From NCBI GenBank assembly GCA_964637705.1, contig CAZWVM010000181.1, positions 1-7,176 on the forward strand: a stretch of DNA of 7,176 bases, given 5' to 3'. A program made the position numbers and the translations under genes. The notes under the pieces are model-generated. The model did no database searches. It was not told the origin of the DNA and saw nothing but the letters and a program-made list of their open reading frames with translations. This document shows positions 4,893 through 7,176 of the stretch, one piece after another (the stretch's first letter is position 1; each line of letters begins with the position of its first letter). The DNA comes from CAZWVM01 sp964637705 (GTDB lineage: Bacteria; UBA8481).

Positions 4893-5915
4893 ATGGACAC
4901 GATTCTCTGCCTGATTCACACCGAGGCCGACGGGACGGTCGGCCGCGCCGCGCGCGAGGCCCTGAGCCTCTCCGCGGAGACGGCCGCGAAGCTGGGCACC
5001 TCCTGGACGGCGGCCCTGGTCGGCGCCGACGTCTCGGGAGCGGCGAACGCGATCGCCTCCGCCGGCGCCGCGAAGATCCTCGGCGCCGCCGGCGCCGACT
5101 TCGCCTCGGCCCGGTATGCGACGGACGCGGCCGCCGCCGAGGCCCTCATCAAGGCCTCCGGCGCGACGCTGGTCATCGCCCCGGCGACCTCGCGCTGGCA
5201 GCGCGCCCTGCCGGGCGCGGCCTACCGCGCCGGGGGTCGCATCGACACGCGCGTGACCGGCGTCTCCGCCGACGGCGGTCTCAAGGTCCAGCGCTGGTAC
5301 TACCGCCAGCGCATGATGGCCACCCTGGCGCGGACGCAGCGCCCCTGGGTCATTCTCGTCGAGAGCGGGGTGGCGAAGCCCTGGGAAGGCGCGGCCGGCG
5401 CCGCGGCCGTGGAGGCGGTGGCGGTTCCGGTGACGGACGCGATGAAGCGGACGAAGGTCACCGGGCTGGAGAAGGCGACGACCGGGGCCCAGACGATCAA
5501 GCCCGATGCGAAGGTTCTCCTCGTCGCCGGCGCGGGCTGGACGAAGAAGCAGGCCGACGGCGCGACGCACGTCAAGGAGGCGGAGGAGCTGATCCTGGAG
5601 TTCCTCGACCTCGCCGGCGCCTCGCTCGGCAGTTCCAAGTCGCTCGTCGACCAGTCCGGGGAGGGCCAGGAGGTTCTCTCGTGCCTGACGCACCTGAACC
5701 AGGTCGGCCAGACCGGCGCGACGCCGCGGCACCCCAAGGGGCTTTCGACCTGTTGCCACGGCGAGGAACCCCACGTCGTCGGTTGGCGCTTCGTCAACGA
5801 GCGTCGGGCCGTGAACCTCGATCCGGCCTGCGGCTGGGCCCAGGGCAAGGCGGACGTTCTCTACGTCGCGGATGCCTTCGCGGTGATGAAGAAGGTCAAC
5901 GAGATCCTGCAGTAG
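4893..5915 (+). CDS. etfA: Electron transfer flavoprotein, alpha subunit (divergent FAD site)
   Basis: A 340-residue partner of EtfB that should carry the FAD of the heterodimer. The ATG at 4893 follows GAGGAG (4879-4884), which lies inside the end of etfB. Domain I is seen as ALVGADVSGAANAIASAG (41-58), TLVIAPATSRWQRALPG (92-108) and RWYYRQRMMATL (134-145; canonical RPIYAGNAI region). Domain II begins at about 205. QVGQTG (270-275) is intact. Counting from it, H294, N308 and D310 fall without gaps on the FAD-site residues H286, N300 and D302 of human ETFA, and the end (ADVLYVADAFAVMKKVNEIL) matches the usual C-terminus. Differences from canonical EtfA are a lysine (K249) at the flavin-tuning arginine, GAGW instead of GGRG (213-216), about eight extra residues before QVGQTG, and cysteines at 264, 287, 288 and 313. 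No dehydrogenase or ETF-quinone oxidoreductase gene is adjacent. Confidence 0.88.
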   Translation: MDTILCLIHTEADGTVGRAAREALSLSAETAAKLGTSWTAALVGADVSGAANAIASAGAAKILGAAGADFASARYATDAAAAEALIKASGATLVIAPATSRWQRALPGAAYRAGGRIDTRVTGVSADGGLKVQRWYYRQRMMATLARTQRPWVILVESGVAKPWEGAAGAAAVEAVAVPVTDAMKRTKVTGLEKATTGAQTIKPDAKVLLVAGAGWTKKQADGATHVKEAEELILEFLDLAGASLGSSKSLVDQSGEGQEVLSCLTHLNQVGQTGATPRHPKGLSTCCHGEEPHVVGWRFVNERRAVNLDPACGWAQGKADVLYVADAFAVMKKVNEILQ

Positions 5916-5924
5916 GCCGCGCCG

Positions 5925-6913
5925 TCAGGCCGCGGGGCCGGCGGCCGCGTCGAGCCTCAGGGCCGCCGCGCAGAGAGAGGCGAGGCAGGTGAGGAAGGCG
6001 AGGTCGCGTTCGCCGAAGGATCCCGCGGACTCCATCGAGGCGCCGTAGAGGACGCCCAGCATTCTCCCGCCCCCGTGCACCGGCGCGCAGACGACCGCGC
6101 GGTTCCGACTCATGACGACCGACTCGGCCCCGGCGAACCGCTCGTCGGCGCTCACGTCGCCCGAGAGAAGGGTTTCCCCCCGGGCNNNNNNNNNNCGAGG
6201 ACGTGGCGGATGACGGTGGCGGAGGCGGTGAGAGAGCCGCCGTGCACGGCCAGGGTCTCCAGCGTTCCGCCGTTGTCCAGGACGATGCCCGCCGCGTGGA
6301 GAAAGAGCTCGGACCGCGCGGCGCCGAGCGCGGCGTCGAGGAAGGCGTCGAGCGAGTCGGAATCGGCGAGGGAGACGGAGAGGCCGGCCAGGAGCGAGAT
6401 GCGCTTCCGGAGAGTGGCCTCCGAATCGTCGCTGCCGCCCGACAGCCGCCTCAAGAGGAGCGAACGGCCGTCGCCGGCCGCGGCCCGGGGCACGGCCGCC
6501 GGAGAGGCGCCGGGCGAGGAGGCCGGGGCCTCGCTTCCCGGGGCCTTGCTTCCGGCGAAGGCCACGGCCTTCAGGAACTCCATCCTCCGCGATGATCCTT
6601 CCTCGATCCGGACGTCCGGTCGCTCGCCCTCCCACACGAAAAGCATGCCGCCGGCCTGGACGCGGTCGCCCGCGGAGAGAGGCGCGCGCGTGACGCGCCG
6701 GCCGTTCAGGAGCGTCCCCTCGTCGGACTCGAGGTCCATGACGTAGAGAGAGCCGTCGGATTCCTGCCCGAAGGAGAAGTGACGCCCGGCGAGGGTGGAC
6801 TTCTCGAAGGAGAGCGCGAGACCCGGGTTGCGGCCCGCGATGGCGGGGAAGGAGCTGATCCGCCGGCGCTGGGTTTCACCGGACGCCGGCGTGATCCTCA
6901 CCTGCCAGGCCAT
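5925..6913 (-). CDS. FHA-GAF domain signalling protein, interrupted by an assembly gap
   Basis: Two frames on either side of ten Ns (6186-6195) read as one protein of about 325-330 residues. The ATG at 6913 has GAGG (6921-6924 on the minus strand) 7 bp upstream. Residues about 5-95 are a forkhead-associated domain, a phosphothreonine-peptide reader: AGRNPG with R28, AGRH with R44-H45, MDLESDEGTLLNG with N70-G71. A low-complexity Ala/Ser/Pro/Gly linker follows (about 115-160). Then comes a GAF domain whose first half (RISLLAGLSVSL to VIRHVL) lies before the gap. The second half (ARGETLLSGDVSADERF, RNRAVVCAPV, LGVLYGAS) lies after it in a shifted frame, ending at TGA 5925-5927. No output domain follows, so it is a sensor or adaptor. 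It converges with etfA 9 bp away and lies 54 bp downstream of the dehydrogenase gene on the same strand. Confidence 0.8.
6186..6195. other. Assembly gap (10 N) inside the FHA-GAF gene
   Basis: Ten consecutive undetermined bases follow a GC homopolymer stretch (TTTCCCCCCGGGC). The protein frame changes across it: the upstream GAF half and downstream GAF half are joined only if the true gap length leaves remainder 2 on division by 3 (or the flanks overlap by one base). Ten is therefore a placeholder and not a measured length. Confidence 0.95.
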
Positions 6914-6931
6914 GCCGTCGCCTCGCTTTCC

Positions 6932-6949
6932 GCGCGACCGTGGCCGCGC
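6932..6949 (-). terminator. GC hairpin between the dehydrogenase and FHA-GAF genes
   Basis: On the minus strand GCGCGGC and GTCGCGC form a 7-bp stem (one G-T pair) with a four-base loop CACG, 18 bp after the dehydrogenase stop codon. There is no T-run after it. It could reduce read-through or protect the upstream transcript, but may be a chance product of the high GC. Confidence 0.22.
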
Positions 6950-6967
6950 CTCATCCGCAAATCGTTC

Positions 6968-7176
6968 TCAGGCGATCGGCAGTTCCAGGCACTTCTTCGC
7001 GATGAGGTCGCCGACCTCGCGCGTGCCCATGCCCATCCGCCCGGCGGCCAGCGACTTGATCTCGCGCTTGCCCATCGCGTCGGCGACGGCGGCGTCGAGG
7101 AGCTGCGCGGCCTTCTCGAGGACCGGGTCCTTCTTCTTCGTGCCCAGTTCCTCCAGCATCATGCCGGCGGCGCAGA
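6968..7176 (-). CDS. C-terminal end of probable isocitrate/isopropylmalate dehydrogenase family protein (5' end outside window)
   Basis: The frame is open from the window edge to TGA at 6968-6970, giving the last 68 or so residues. The ATG at 7162 follows in-frame codons reading CAAG, so it is probably internal. The sequence AAGMMLEELGTKK looks like the A-x-MLxxLG helix near the end of the beta-decarboxylating dehydrogenases. Next comes an amphipathic helix (EKAAQLLDAAVADAM) and then MGMGTREVGDLIAKK, which resembles the (G/S)T.E.(G/T)D.I end of isocitrate and isopropylmalate dehydrogenases. In that family the enzyme oxidatively decarboxylates a 2-hydroxy acid with NAD(P)+. The catalytic residues lie outside the window, so the substrate cannot be told. 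If the family call is wrong, this is a conserved hypothetical C-terminus. Confidence 0.55.
   Translation of the reverse strand, partial: CAAGMMLEELGTKKKDPVLEKAAQLLDAAVADAMGKREIKSLAAGRMGMGTREVGDLIAKKCLELPIA

Noticed and set aside
4728..5774. Minus-strand open frame of 348 codons antisense to etfB/etfA
   Set aside because: Low-complexity Arg/Gly/Leu-rich shadow; both plus-strand genes have family motifs and ribosome sites.
5916..5924. Possible bidirectional terminator between the convergent etfA and FHA-GAF genes
   Set aside because: Only 9 bp separate the stop codons and the surrounding GC-rich bases form no good stem with a T-run; mismatched pairing only.
6075..6746. Plus-strand open frame of 223 codons across the N gap
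   Set aside because: Shadow of the FHA-GAF gene, rich in Arg, Ser, Pro and Ala with no domain; it crosses the gap in frame only because ten Ns happen to fit.

Overview
This is a GC-rich bacterial window holding eight genes, most of them housekeeping or metabolic. It contains a run of ten Ns, so it comes from a draft assembly or a metagenome-assembled genome. No gene fixes the taxonomy. The high GC, the bacterial-type glutathione synthetase, the FHA-GAF and PilZ proteins and the style of the promoters would fit an Acidobacteriota-like or other environmental high-GC lineage, but this is a guess. No phage, insertion sequence, CRISPR array, tRNA or rRNA is visible.

Layout. At 1-714 (+) is the C-terminal part of the translational GTPase TypA/BipA, cut by the window edge. 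A promoter-bearing gap leads to a sodium:solute symporter (828-2255, +) that resembles the high-affinity choline transporter branch. Convergent with it, 15 bp away, is a prokaryotic-type glutathione synthetase (2271-3230, -). A 155-bp divergent intergenic region (3231-3385) follows. It carries an extremely G-rich stretch, a perfect 14-bp tandem duplication, and -10-like boxes so close to both start codons that both transcripts may be leaderless. Then come a zinc-ribbon/PilZ protein (3386-3907, +) and a 174-bp gap with two candidate promoters. These lead into a two-gene operon for a divergent electron transfer flavoprotein, beta (4082-4888) then alpha (4893-5915). Convergent with etfA, 9 bp away, is an FHA-GAF signalling protein (5925-6913, -) interrupted by the assembly gap. 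Upstream of it on the same strand is the C-terminal end of a probable isocitrate/isopropylmalate dehydrogenase family enzyme (6968-7176, -).

How they work together. Only etfB and etfA are clearly one functional unit. They should form a flavoprotein heterodimer that carries electrons between dehydrogenases and a quinone reductase or another acceptor, but no partner gene lies in the window. The most notable signal is in this ETF. The alpha subunit aligns by eye without gaps through key parts of the FAD domain, yet the usual flavin-tuning arginine is a lysine, the GGRG loop is altered, an insertion is present, and four cysteines are clustered in the FAD domain. The beta subunit has lost the standard nucleotide-binding loop. 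The other genes look like independent transcription units: a transporter, redox thiol synthesis, a possible c-di-GMP receptor, and a phosphopeptide/GAF sensor.
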